Assembly: GCA_034231615.1 (NCBI GenBank)
Contig: CM067306.1
Span: forward strand, 31,194,617-31,258,616
Origin: Meghimatium bilineatum
Taxonomy: Eukaryota; Mollusca; Gastropoda; Stylommatophora; Philomycidae
Reading direction: 5' to 3'
Length of the DNA stretch: 64,000 nucleotides
Both the position numbers and the translations under genes were made by a program. Positions 33,869-43,917 of the stretch are shown in pieces; within the stretch, counting starts at the first letter, position 1; every line of letters starts with the position of its first letter. Under the pieces are notes generated by a model, which did no database searches, was not told where the DNA came from, and saw only the letters and a list, made by a program, of their open reading frames with translations.

Positions 33869-34430
33869 TATACGAGGGGTGGTTGAAAAGTTGTGCACTT
33901 TACTAAGTAATCGTAAAGAAGGGCAGACTTGCTGTGTATCATTCTAAAGACACACTACTAGTTGACAATTCCCGCACGTGCATTGCTCGAATGCTGCGGT
34001 GCGTGAAAAGAGAAATTAGCGGAAAACTAGTTCAGTTGTGTATGAAACTGTGTCACGGATAAAACAGAGCCTTGTTGTGTAATCTTCTTCAGCGTACATT
34101 CTCAAACTCCTGCTGAATTCTCTTGTAGCAGGACATGTCCTCTAAATTTCCAGCAGAATGTAGTCCAGTGAATGGAAATACGTTGTATCGCCGTTTTATT
34201 TGCGCCAATGGCCCGATACATCCGTCTTCGGCGGATTGTGTAATCAAATTCCTGCACTTGTAGCAGGGTAAATCTGCACAACAAATTCATGATGAGATAG
34301 TGTTTCTCATTTATAAGGATGTCACTGTAAAGCGTTGAAAAAAATCACTTTGAAACGCTAGCGGTCAAGATGAGCCAAGGAGCGGCAGGCTGTCCATTGC
34401 AGATCCATCAATCTATCTCTTTGCAACAGA
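33869..34430 (+). mobile_element. mariner-type transposon 5' remnant, split by a SINE-A
   Basis: Begins TACGAGGGGTGGTTGAAAAG, a mariner-like inverted-repeat end. It includes IKFLHL and QQIHDEI (near 34,245-34,300) and, near 34,365, DEPRSGRLSIAD, all from the helix-turn-helix half of mariner transposase. Stops and frameshifts abound. A SINE-A (34,085-34,235) sits inside it with a 10-bp TSD. It ends about 35-60 bp before the CXXC exon. Confidence 0.75.
34085..34235 (-). mobile_element. SINE-A with perfect 10-bp TSD, nested in mariner
   Basis: 151 bp. TTGTGTAATC at 34,075-34,084 and 34,236-34,245. The target is mariner transposase sequence, so the SINE is the younger. Confidence 0.9.
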
Positions 34431-34464
34431 ATTATTTTAAATAGTCACAAATAAACACATTTAC

Positions 34465-34562
34465 CTGCGTTCCTTACAAGCTTGTTTGGCTCGGCCTGAG
34501 CCCCCAAACTTGGTCATGTCACGGCATGCAGCACATTTACCACAATCTGGTTGTTGACATAC
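34465..34562 (-). CDS. DNMT1: DNMT1 exon, CXXC zinc finger core
   Basis: A 98-bp exon (acceptor TTGTAG, donor AG|GTAAAT) encodes [20 protein letters not shown] and then [13 protein letters not shown]. With CGICE from the previous exon it gives the CXXC domain's CGxCxxC...CxxC cysteine arrangement and the KFGG DNA-contact loop. In DNMT1 this domain binds unmethylated CpG and helps restrict the enzyme to hemimethylated sites. It is the best-conserved exon in the window and has no defect. Confidence 0.96.
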
Positions 34563-34794
34563 CTACAATTAAATTTAAATAAGTCGTACAAGTCAATCTG
34601 TTATTAAGTTGAGGTTTGAGTATGTTGATTATCATCATTGGACACGGAACATATCGATAGGTGCTGAGATCTCCGTTTCAGTAAATCTCTCAGGGTATAA
34701 TGACTGATAGTTTAGTCTTCAATATCTACCATCCGATAAGCTGAAATACCCAATCTGTTATTTAAAAGCATAAACACAATGAAATGTTTATGGC

Positions 34795-34855
34795 CAAATT
34801 GTTGGTTACAAAATGGCCAAAATTGTTGGTTACAAAATGGCCAAAATTGTGCATA
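34795..34855 (+). repeat. 23-bp tandem repeat, 2.5 copies
   Basis: AAATTGTTGGTTACAAAATG plus GCC, repeated. Confidence 0.8.
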
Positions 34856-35049
34856 AACTAATACAAACATGCTGAATTTTTTAGCTTGACGGATTTTATG
34901 ATCATGACATTTTATGATTTTATGACATGCTGAATTATTTAGTTTGAATTTTAAAGAATGCTACCGTTTTATAAATTTAATATTACCCCTCTCAAATTAT
35001 CAATATTCATTAATTTCACTATTGTCAATCCCCAGGTGGTGGAGTTGTC

Positions 35050-35585
35050 GTAGCTTCCATAGACCACAATCTAGGATACCTCACATGTCACAGACTGTCT
35101 GCGAGCATGCCTGTATACTCAGTGACTCCATGAACATGATTATGAAAGTTCAGGAGGGGTACGTTCGAGAACAGTGGCTGGATGCAGTGAAGATTCCTGT
35201 GTGCGTACAGTGACTTTTATTTTTGTGCTGGGACACGCGGGAGTCCGGGGTAATGAGAAAGCAGATAGGTTGGCCTCCCACGCTGCTTCTACGGCTGTTG
35301 GTGGAGTGATGGATCGGGCAGACATTTTGAATGCCATATGGGAAAATGCACGAACAAATGACTGTACAAGTGACGATGACTCTTGTTCCATGATTAGAAT
35401 AAAGGAACTTGGTTTGAAATGTGGGGTCGCTAGAAAGGAGAATTTCCATGGGTGAAAAAGAATGATGGTCAACCAACGACATACTGGGACTGTCAGTCAA
35501 TGTGTAATGGCGGATACACTCAAGGAAAGATCTGAGCACCTAGGGACTTGTCCGGAGTGCAATGACGATGATTCAATAACTAACA
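35050..35585 (+). mobile_element. LINE family 2, 3' fragment abutting the DNMT1 minisatellite
   Basis: Encodes CILSDSMNMIMKVQEGYVRE, then after a frameshift near 35,200 VTFIFVLGHAGVRGNEKADR, then CPECNDDDSITN. It is homologous to the RNase H end of the copy at 15,440-15,928. Its 3' terminus (GATTCAATAACTAAC) is followed at once by the first minisatellite unit. Confidence 0.85.
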
Positions 35586-38399
35586 TATGCCACAATCAAG
35601 CCTACCTCACATATGCCACAATCAAGCCTACCTCACATATGCCACAATCAAGCCTACCTCACATATGCCACAATCAAGCCTACCTCACATATGCCACAAT
35701 CAAGCCTACCTCACATATGCCACAATCAAGCCTACCTCACATATGCCACAATCAAGCCTACCTCACATATGCCACAATCAAGCCTACCTCACATATACAA
35801 CAATCAAGCCTACCTCACATATGCCACAATCATAGCCTATCTTACATATGCCAAATAAAGCCTACCTCACATATGCCACAATCAAGCCTACCTCACATAT
35901 ACCACAATCAAGCCTACCTTACATATGCCACAATCATAGCCTACCTTACATATGCCAAATAAAGCCTACCTCACATATGCCACAATTAAACCTACCTCAC
36001 ATATGCCACAATCATAGCCTACCTCACATATGCCAAATAAAGCCTACCTCACATATGCCACAATTAAACCTACCTCACATATGCCACAATCAAGCCTACC
36101 TCACATATGCCACAATCAAGCCTACCTCACATATACCACAATCAAGCACCACAATCAAGTCTACCTCACATATGCCACAAAGCCTACCTCACATATACAA
36201 CAATCAAGCCTACCTCACATATGCCACAATCATAGCATACCTTACATATACCACAATCATAGACTACCTTACATATGCCAAATAAAGCCTACCTCACATA
36301 TGCCACAATTAAACCTACCTCACATATGCCACAATCAAGCCTACCTCACATATGCCACAATCAAGCCTACCTCACATATGCCACAATCAAGCCTACCTCA
36401 CATATACCACAATCAAGCACCACAATCAAGTCTACCTCACATATGCCACAAAGCCTACCTCACATATGCCACAATCAAGCCTACCTCACATATACCACAA
36501 TCAAGCCTACCTCACATATGCCAAATAAAGCCTACCTCACATATGCCACAATCTAGCCTACCTCACATATGCCACAAAGCCTACCTCACATATGCCACAA
36601 TCATAGCCTACCTCACATATGCCACCAAGCCTACCTCACATATGCCACAATCAAGCCTACCTCACATATGCCAAATAAAGCCTACCTCACATATGCCAAA
36701 TAAATCCTACCTCACATATACCACAATCAAGCCTACCTCACATATGCCAAATAAAGCCTACCTTACATATGCCACCAAGCCTACCTCACATATGCCAAAT
36801 AAAGCCTACCTTACATATGCCACAATCAAGCCTACCTCACATATACAACAATCAAGCCTACCTCACATATGCCACAATCAAGCCTACCTCACATATGCAA
36901 CAATCAAGCCTACCTCACATATGCCACAATCATAGCCTATCTTACATATGCCAAATAAAGCCTACCTCACATATGCCACAATCAAGCCTACTTCACATAT
37001 ACCACAATCAAGCCTACCTTACATATGCCAAATAAAGCCTACCTCACATATGCCACAATTAAACCTACCTCACACATGCCACAATTAAACCTACCTCACA
37101 TATGCCACAATCATAGCCTACCTTACATATGCCAAATAAAGCCTACCTCACATATGCCACAATTAAACCTACCTCACATATGCCACAATCAAGCCTACCT
37201 CACATATGCCACAATCAAGCCTACCTCACATATGCCACAATAAAGCCTACCTCACATATACCACAATCAAGCACCACAATCAAGTCTACCTCACATATGC
37301 CACAAAGCCTACCTCACATATACAACAATCAAGCCTACCTTACATATACCACAATCATAGACTACCTTACATATGCCAAATAAAGCCTACCTCACATATG
37401 CCACAATTAAACCTACCTCACATATGCCACAATCAAGCCTACCTCACATATGCCACAATCAAGCCTACCTCACATATGCCACAATCAAGCCTACCTCACA
37501 TATACCACAATCAAGCACCACAATCAAGTCTACCTCACATATGCCACAAAGCCTACCTCACATATACAACAATCAAGCCTACCTCACATATGCCACAATC
37601 ATAGCCTACCTTACATATGCCAAATAAAGCCTACCTCACATATGCCACAATCTAGCCTACCTCACATATGCCACAAAGCCTACCTCACATATGCCACAAT
37701 CATAGCCTACCTCACATATGCCACCAAGCCTACCTCACATATGCCACAATCAAGCCTACCTCACATATGCCAAATAAAGCCTACCTTACATATGCCACCA
37801 AGCCTACCTCACATATACCACAATCAAGCCTACCTCACATATGCCAAATAAAGCCTACCTTACATATGCCACCAAGCCTACCTCACATATGCCAAATAAA
37901 GCCTACCTTACATATGCCACAATCAAGCCTACCTCACATATGCCACAATCAAGCCTACCTCACATATGCCAAATAAAGCCTACCTCACATATGCCAAATA
38001 AAGCCTACCTCACATATGCCACAATCAAGCCTACCTTACATATGCCAAATAAAGCCTACCTCACATATGCCACAATCAAGCCTACCTCACATATGCCAAA
38101 TAAAGCCTACCTCACATATGCCACAATCAAGCATACCTTACATATGCCAAATAAAGCCTACCTCACATATGCCACAATCAAGCCTACCTCACATATGCCA
38201 AATAAAGCCTACCTTACATATGCCACCAAGCCTACCTCACATATGCCAAATAAAGCCTACCTTACATATGCCACCAAGCCTACCTCACATATGCCAAATA
38301 AAGCCTACCTTACATATGCCAAATAAAGCCTACCTCACATATGCCACAATCAAGCCTACCTCACATATGCCAAATAAAGCCTACCTCACATATGCCACA
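35586..38399. repeat. 2.8 kb minisatellite built from a DNMT1 exon/intron junction
   Basis: Tandem units of about 23-27 bp (mostly 25-26), roughly 110 copies estimated from the length. In gene orientation each unit reads TGTGGCATATGTGAG then GTAGGC/GTAGGT and a short AT-rich spacer (TTGATTG, TTTATT, TTTAATTG or TTGG). The first part equals the last 15 coding bases of the exon at 38,385-38,550 (CGICE) and the second its 5' splice donor. Higher-order blocks of about 244 bp recur (for example 36,030/36,275 and 37,129/37,373). Most units lack stop codons in some frames, so reading frames up to 301 codons exist, but they are repeat artefacts. Confidence 0.95.
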
Positions 38400-38550
38400 A
38401 CGCTGTCTCTTAGTCTTGGAAGTCTCATCAATCTGACCTTGGAAAATGGAGTCAAAGATTCTTCGGACAAGAGGAGTCACAGTGGCTTTTGTGTCCTTGG
38501 GTTTTTCTTTTTTAGCCTTTACTCTGGCCACCTCTTTTCTCAACTGCCTC
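38385..38550 (-). CDS. DNMT1: DNMT1 exon ending at the start of the CXXC finger
   Basis: A 166-bp exon (acceptor TTCTCAG, donor GAG|GTAGGC) encodes RQLRKEVARVKAKKEKPKD, then TPLVRRIFDSIFQGQI, and ends KTKRQRCGICE. The last residues are the first zinc-binding cysteines of the CXXC domain. The exon's last 15 bases and the donor are themselves one unit of the minisatellite that fills the adjoining intron, so the true donor is followed by about a hundred near copies of itself. The donor is weak (GTAGGC rather than GTRAGT). Confidence 0.93.
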
Positions 38551-38647
38551 CTGAGAACGAGATTGACTCCATTACATAAATATTTATATTAGAAAAATTT
38601 CAGGAAGGACATAAAACAGAAAATGAAGTCTTTATATTGTAAAAGTT

Positions 38648-38930
38648 CTTCTTCTGCGTTCGTTCTCAAACATCTACTGCAGATTAGCAGGATGTAGTCC
38701 GCAGAACGGAATGCGTTGTGTCATGGTTTACAGCATTGCTGCGATATCTGCGCCTTTTGGCCTGACACATCCGACTTCAGCATGGTTTTGGGTTACTGTA
38801 CTGACCATATATGGGATGGGACAGCCAACCCCATCCCATAACCTCCTTAGTCGCCTTTTACGACATGCGTGGAAGGTAAACAGTGTTGCTATTCTTTGTT
38901 CCCCTATCGGACCACGGCAACACAAGGGTG
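38648..38930 (-). mobile_element. SINE-B, full length, 11-bp TSD
   Basis: 283 bp. TTGTAAAAGTT at 38,637-38,647 and 38,931-38,941 fixes the ends. On the minus strand it runs from CACCCTTGTGTTGCCGTGG to GAACGAACGCAGAAGAAG. Reference copy for family B. Confidence 0.9.
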
Positions 38931-39115
38931 TTGTAAAAGTTAAAATTAATGCCATTCCACAACACCTAAACCAAATTTAATTTAAAATGATAAGATTTTC
39001 TTTCTTAAGTACATGCATATTTAGTATCTCACTGACTCTCGAGACACATTTACACACACGCCTCGAGTGAGTGTGCTATATAAACATTTATCAGTTATAA
39101 ATGCTGCTAGTGAAA

Positions 39116-39250
39116 TAATATAACGCTGCCAAATTCGTACATGCTGAGCAACTGAAGCAAATAAAATTATGACATAACGCATCTGTTCTCTGGACATCCT
39201 TCTGGAAATCTAGTCTCACCATTTTCCTGCTAAAAGGGAGATCCAGCGGG
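39116..39250 (+). mobile_element. SINE-A, 3'-truncated and diverged
   Basis: CAAATAAAATTATGACATAA, CTCTGGACATCCTTCTGG and GGGAGATCCAGCGGG are recognisable. The GAA tail is missing. Confidence 0.7.
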
Positions 39251-39589
39251 GATCCCGTAGCCGTAACCTCCAATAACAGTTACCATGTTGTTTTGACATG
39301 CCGACGTTGTGCTTGGACTAGGACGGGCACAGTGTAGGTGAGCAGAACAAAGAAACCTGTCGCAAGGGCCTGAGTTGTGCCCTGATGTCGACGTCAGTTT
39401 CGGTGGCATAAGACTCAAAACACCATCAAATCGGATAGCTGCTGGAATAGAGGGAGTGCACTTATGGGAATGCCCCACGTGCTGTGAGGCCAGTTTCTAA
39501 TCAAGAAGATCCAGTAGGGAGTTAGAAAGCGAACAAACAAATAATACAACACCAGCTGACTGCGAAGATATTTATTGTGCTTCACACAC

Positions 39590-39771
39590 CTTTTACCCAA
39601 AGTTACGCCAGCCAGTTTGATTAGCGCCCTCATGCAAGGTGTAGTAATGAGCAGAGACTCATCCTCCTCTGCTGCATCATCAAAACTCTGGACTTGGTCC
39701 ACCACAAACTGGGCATGTCGGAGCACGCTATCTTCTGATTAACTTGTCTGCCCAGCTGGAGGTACGGTAGT
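39590..39771 (-). CDS. DNMT1: DNMT1 exon, RFTS-CXXC linker, with in-frame stop
   Basis: A 182-bp exon (acceptor CTCAG, donor AG|GTGTGT) reads [10 protein letters not shown], a stop, then [19 protein letters not shown] and [17 protein letters not shown]. It matches vertebrate DNMT1 strongly on both sides of the stop. The TAA lies at 39,739-39,741. The segment around it is about two residues shorter than the vertebrate sequence (LNLNRFTEDS region), so an indel plus the stop has damaged it. No alternative acceptor that avoids the stop keeps the frame. Confidence 0.9.
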
Positions 39772-39923
39772 CTGAGGAACATCAAGTTATGCCATGTGTA
39801 AATATAGAAACTAGAATATTTATAGAAATATAAGGTATTTTAAAATCTGCTCAAATTTTGACACAATTTTTCTATCAAAAATTCTCTTGAAGTGCATGTT
39901 TAAAACATTGTTTAGAACCACAT

Positions 39924-40078
39924 CCCGCTGAAGATGGATGTGTCGGGCCATTGCCGCAAATAAAACGGCACCACAGTACATTTCCATTCTCTGGACTACA
40001 TACGGCTGGAAATCTAGTAAGACAATAATCCTGCTACAAGAGAGATGCAGCGGGAGTTTGAGAATAAACGCTGAAGAA
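39924..40078 (+). mobile_element. SINE-A with 9-bp TSD
   Basis: 155 bp. GAACCACAT at 39,915-39,923 and 40,079-40,087. Confidence 0.9.
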
Positions 40079-40089
40079 GAACCACATGA

Positions 40090-40970
40090 CTTTCATTAAT
40101 TGTATCAATTTGTCTAGATCTAAATACACATGTAAATGTTCATAAGTTTTAAAATGTTCAAATGTAAGCATTAATGCAATTTTGGAAGTGACTGCTTGCT
40201 TCTTGCAATCACTGTTGATAATTTGATTACTGGCACTTTCCGTAACTTCATAATGCACAATCATTGGGTTCGTGCCATTTCTAACCTCACTGATTTGGTA
40301 CACAAAAAAAGCCAAAATGACACTTTTATGACTGTGGAGATGAAAGACAAGGGGGTATGGAAGGTACACAAGTGGAACAGAAGGTATACAAGGAAGATGA
40401 AAGGTACACGGAGGGATGAAACCCACTGTGTATGTGTGTCAGCGCACACATGTGAAAGGCACACAGGGCAGACGAAGGGGAGGGGGTTGATGATGATAAT
40501 GTTCCTCCTTTGCAAGCAAAGATGAGCATGGTATGAAAAACAAAAAATGTGGTGTGAACAAAAAGAACAAAAAATAATTTGTGATTGTCTAATTTGTTTT
40601 TGGTTTGTGAGTTTGCAGATGTCCGATTTGTGCTAGGAAAGTTCTATTGCAGTTTGTGCAAGAGGTTCCAGAGTAGGACAGATCTAAGATTTTTCCGTTT
40701 GCTTCTGTCTCTCCTAAATTGCCTGCAGTGTTCATTCTTTTTTCAAAATTAGTGATGTCAGCAGTGATCCGGGTGTGCCAAGCTGATCGATAAAGGGCTG
40801 TAGTCTCCCTGGAGCTAGGATCGATGCTGCAGTTCTAAACAGGGGGGAATGAAAGGGACACAGAGGAATGAAAAATACACAAGAAGGATACCTGGGGGCA
40901 CAAGAAGTTTTATGTGAATACGAATACCTGACAGAAAAGAACTGTTATTTTTCCAATAATTAATTTATTC
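40090..40970. other. DNMT1 locus intron, no exon recognised
   Basis: Unique-looking sequence with repeated GGTACACA / AGGATGAAAGG phrases at 40,350-40,460 and 40,850-40,900. No protein match. Confidence 0.5.
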
Positions 40971-40977
40971 ATAATAC

Positions 40978-41129
40978 CTGAATTTTATTCAATAAATCCT
41001 CGTAACTAGCATCTGGATTGTTGATGAGAAATTCAATAACAATCTTGGACATATGAACTTTGACCCTCATCTGCTCAATGAAAGGACTGTAAGCCTCGCT
41101 GGGTTGCATCAATATGTACTCGGCAAAAC
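40978..41129 (-). CDS. DNMT1: DNMT1 exon, RFTS C-terminal half
   Basis: A 152-bp exon (acceptor CTGCAG, donor CAG|GTATTA) encodes FAEYILMQPSEAYSPFMEQM and then VHMSKIVIEFL with SYEDLLNKIQ. This closely matches the RFTS segment that begins SFAEYILM in vertebrate DNMT1, where RFTS autoinhibits the catalytic pocket and binds ubiquitinated H3. The RFTS core that normally precedes it (GLIEKN, INEWWI and GGEKALIGF in vertebrates) was not found in the window. Confidence 0.92.
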
Positions 41130-41294
41130 CTGCAGTCAGAAGAAAAAAAATTATTTGTAACTGTAATCAAACCAGAGGTCGTAGTAACTGGATTACCAGA
41201 ACCACAATTTTTTTTATGGTTGTAAAGCTTTTATATAACCAAATTGGACTAACATCTAAGGTTGAAAGAATGTACCATAAGAGGTACATTTTAC

Positions 41295-41850
41295 TTAACC
41301 TTTAGGACTCTACAGGCGCAATTTTGCAACAAAAGTGTGCCCCACATCTTGCCTATTGGCTCAATATTGCCCAGCGACTTAACAGATAGTGCCCGAATCG
41401 CGAGTACGGAACTTCACGAAGTAAAGCTTATATGACGTAGAAATTCCCGCCACACGAAGCTAGGAATACGTCAGTCTAAAGATCAAATTCCTTTACACAT
41501 TACCATTGTAAGAAGGGGAAAGCCAGTTGGTTTTGTAACACATTTCTGGAGCGACTTTAGCTATTTTCGGTGCAGTATTTTACTATCAAATTGAGTACCG
41601 CCTGCCATGGGTAAGTAATCGCGACTACATGTTCTAATTGTTTTTTGTGTTTAATATGTTGTTATTTGTTAAGAATGTATGTGTATTCGTTCAAAAACAC
41701 AAAAATAATATGTATCAGGGGTGCCACGTGTGTGCATAGACAATAATTACGCTGTGTGTCGGCCAAGACCTAGTGTTGACCGGACGGACATTATGAGATT
41801 TCTTCACGTTTTATTCGTTTTTTAAGGCCATATTATATTAGTTTGTATAT
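41295..41850 (+). mobile_element. TTAA-associated DNA-transposon 5' region, copy 1
   Basis: Starts TTAACCTTTAGGACTC and shares about 500 bp with 46,081-46,690: GTAAAGCTTATATGA, TTCCCGCCACACGAAGCTAG, CAAATTCCTTTACACATTAC and the CACGTTT(T/G)ATT(C/A)GT end. It includes CTGCCATGG|GTAAGT at 41,604-41,616, which looks like an initiator followed by a splice donor. The CCTTTAG start matches the piggyBac remnant at 31,074. Family assignment is inference. Confidence 0.5.
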
Positions 41851-42019
41851 GAAACAATATATATACAACAAGTATAGGTATTAGGGAGGATTTTATCAAT
41901 TTTTCCACACATTGCTCAAGTATTAGGGTCGTTAAGAAGTTATATGTGCGATTTTGAAAATGGCGTTTTGCAATTTCCCCCCGAATTTTCAACTTCACAT
42001 CATGCTCACCACTGTCATC

Positions 42020-42405
42020 TTCTTCTTCTTCTGCGTTTCTACTCAAACTCCTGCAGATTAGCAGGATGTAGTCCAGAGAACGGAATGCATTGTGTCATTT
42101 CCCGCTACAGACATTACAATAGATCTATTATGTGTATGAGAGACAAAATTAGCTATAAACATCAATCTTCGGGATTCGTTTTTAAATTACTAGAGGAAAT
42201 ATATCACATCATGGTTTAAAGCTACACTATCCATGCATTTTTGGCCCAACACATCAAACTTCCGCATGACATTTTTGGTCAAAGTAAACTTATTGAATGA
42301 GGAAGTCAGTCCATACCAAAACATCCTTAGTCACCACTTACACTATGCATGGTAAGTGGCAGTGTTATTTCTTTGATCCCTTTTTCAGACCTGGCAATAC
42401 ACATC
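42020..42405 (-). mobile_element. SINE-B with an internal insertion
   Basis: Family-B sequence is broken at about 42,098-42,208 by unrelated DNA between TTGTGTCAT and ATCATGGTTTA. The repeated TCAT at the joints may be a short duplication. Confidence 0.75.
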
Positions 42406-42429
42406 ATGATCATATCCATAACCCTTCAG

Positions 42430-42700
42430 GGTCGTAGAGTTGAGACTCTTGAAATGTCAACAGAAAAATTTTGCCATGCCTCTCTGTTCTTTGTTTAGGT
42501 GAAGAATCTTAATCTTGTCCAGTCTTTAATATTATCAATCCATACTTTCCTCTAACCACCTCTTCTTCATCAACGATCAGCTGTTCCCTGCAAGATAATT
42601 TTGGAAAGGAAATCATGCCTCATGGCCAAACCACACAAGTTTTGTGATGTCTCACCACTGCCGTGAGATGTTCCTGTTGGCGTCAAATACACATAGGCCA
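42430..42700 (-). mobile_element. RTE/jockey-like LINE C-terminal fragment
   Basis: The minus strand carries FGHEA and MRHDFLSKIILQGTADR, then WTRLRFF and REAWQNFSVDISRVSTLRP, a well-known LINE C-terminal signature (RHDSLSKTILQG...WR.LS). Frameshifts are present. It sits in the intron where RFTS-core exons are expected. Confidence 0.65.
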
Positions 42701-42714
42701 ACAGAAATATAATA

Positions 42715-42820
42715 GCAAGTGAACTGCAGATTAGTAGCATGTACTCTGGAGAAAAGAATGTTGTCATGGTTTACAGATTGACTGCACCTTTCGGCCTGAC
42801 ACATCCAACTTCAGCATATA
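42715..42820 (-). mobile_element. SINE-B, tail-proximal half
   Basis: CTGCAGATTAGTAGCATGTA, TCATGGTTTACAGATTGA and CACCTTTCGGCCTGACACAT, then unrelated DNA. Confidence 0.7.
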
Positions 42821-42904
42821 CCAAGTAAAAAAATTAGAGACAGTTTTCAGGAATTCTAGGGATGCAATTATTAATTAAGAGAGAAAATGAAAAATTCACT
42901 GCAT

Positions 42905-43022
42905 GGTACATGCCGAAATCGGATGTGCAGGACCTTCCAAGGTGCAAATAACTCAGTTATGCCGTAAATTAGTACTACAACGTACTTCATGCTTCCCGGC
43001 GGAAATCACATGCACTTTTGTG
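42905..43022 (+). mobile_element. Repeat C fragment (tail-proximal part)
   Basis: Reads CATGCCGAAATCGGATGTGC then AAGGTGCAAATAACTCAG and TCCCGGCGGAAATCACATGC, matching the complement of 60,835-60,930. Confidence 0.6.
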
Positions 43023-43076
43023 TTGGTTACCAGAGTTCAAAAGAAGAAGAAGACTGTATGTCACAACTACAAAATT

Positions 43077-43332
43077 TTTTCTGAGCTTGTTCTCAAACTC
43101 CTGCATATAACAGGCTACAGTTCAGAGGATGGAATGAGTTGTACCATAGTTTGCAGCTTTACTACAATATCTGTGCCTGTCAGTCCAGCACATCCAACTT
43201 CAGTATAACATTGGATCGTTTATGAAACAGTAAATTCAACTCACAAAATCCTCTTAGTCACTTCCTACAACATGCATGGCAGGCCTTAGTGTTGGTACTC
43301 TCTGTTCCCCTTTTGAGTCCGGCAACACTTGC
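43077..43332 (-). mobile_element. SINE-B
   Basis: TTGTTCTCAAACTCCTGCAT, GTTTGCAGCTTTACTACAAT, TAGTCACTTCCTACAACATG and GTTCCCCTTTTGAGTCCGGC in order. Confidence 0.8.
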
Positions 43333-43738
43333 CCGACTACAAATAATCATTTTAGCTTAAGTAAGGCCTGCCGTCTAATGAAATCAATGAGATCAAGCAA
43401 TTACTAGAGTACACCCATAACTGAGCCAAATGCAAAGCGTGTTACGAAACCATGGCCTTTGGAAAAGTAAGAAATTGGTCGCTCACGGTCACTTACAAAG
43501 GACACTGTTCTGTAGCATTCTTTACATTCAGATCCGTCTCTCGTTTACACAAAAGTCGCTTCTAGTGGACAGCAGGCCTAATGTGTGCACAATGGAAAAA
43601 AAAATACTTTTATGGACGTGACTATTACTTTCTAACCTTGCTACAATGATCCTTCAAGGAACGATGCAAGGAAAAAAAGGAAGAGACAAATTTTTCTTAA
43701 TTGACCACAGATACAAACAAATGAGCAACACAACTTAC

Positions 43739-43856
43739 AGCATCTTCAGAATCACCAGGAAATAACTTCAGTTCCTGATCGTCCATGTACTTCAAACATT
43801 CATTACATCTTTCTGGGAGAGCTTTCGTATGACTTAAAGTCAACACTGTGGAATTT
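43739..43856 (-). CDS. DNMT1: DNMT1 exon, start of RFTS domain
   Basis: A 118-bp exon encodes NSTVLTLSHTKALPERCNEC and then LKYMDDQELKLFPGDSEDA. It matches the start of the DNMT1 RFTS (replication foci targeting) domain, where vertebrates have a C-x-x-C followed by QYLDDPDLKY. It ends in phase 0 (GCT|GTAAGT). The next recognisable exon (41,129) needs a phase-1 partner, so at least one RFTS exon is missing between them. Confidence 0.9.
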
Positions 43857-43917
43857 CTGTAAATAAGAAACATTTCATAACATGAAGTAAAAGATTACAA
43901 GTTGGAGGGGAAACAAA

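Noticed and set aside
36030-36935. Open frame of 301 codons (repeating AYLTYATIKPTSHMP) and many overlapping ones
   Set aside because: It is the splice-junction minisatellite read through. Frames stay open because units lack stops. There is no start context or independent protein signal.
35586-38399. CRISPR-like array
   Set aside because: Units of 23-27 bp with no unique spacers of constant length, in an animal intron. It is a minisatellite.
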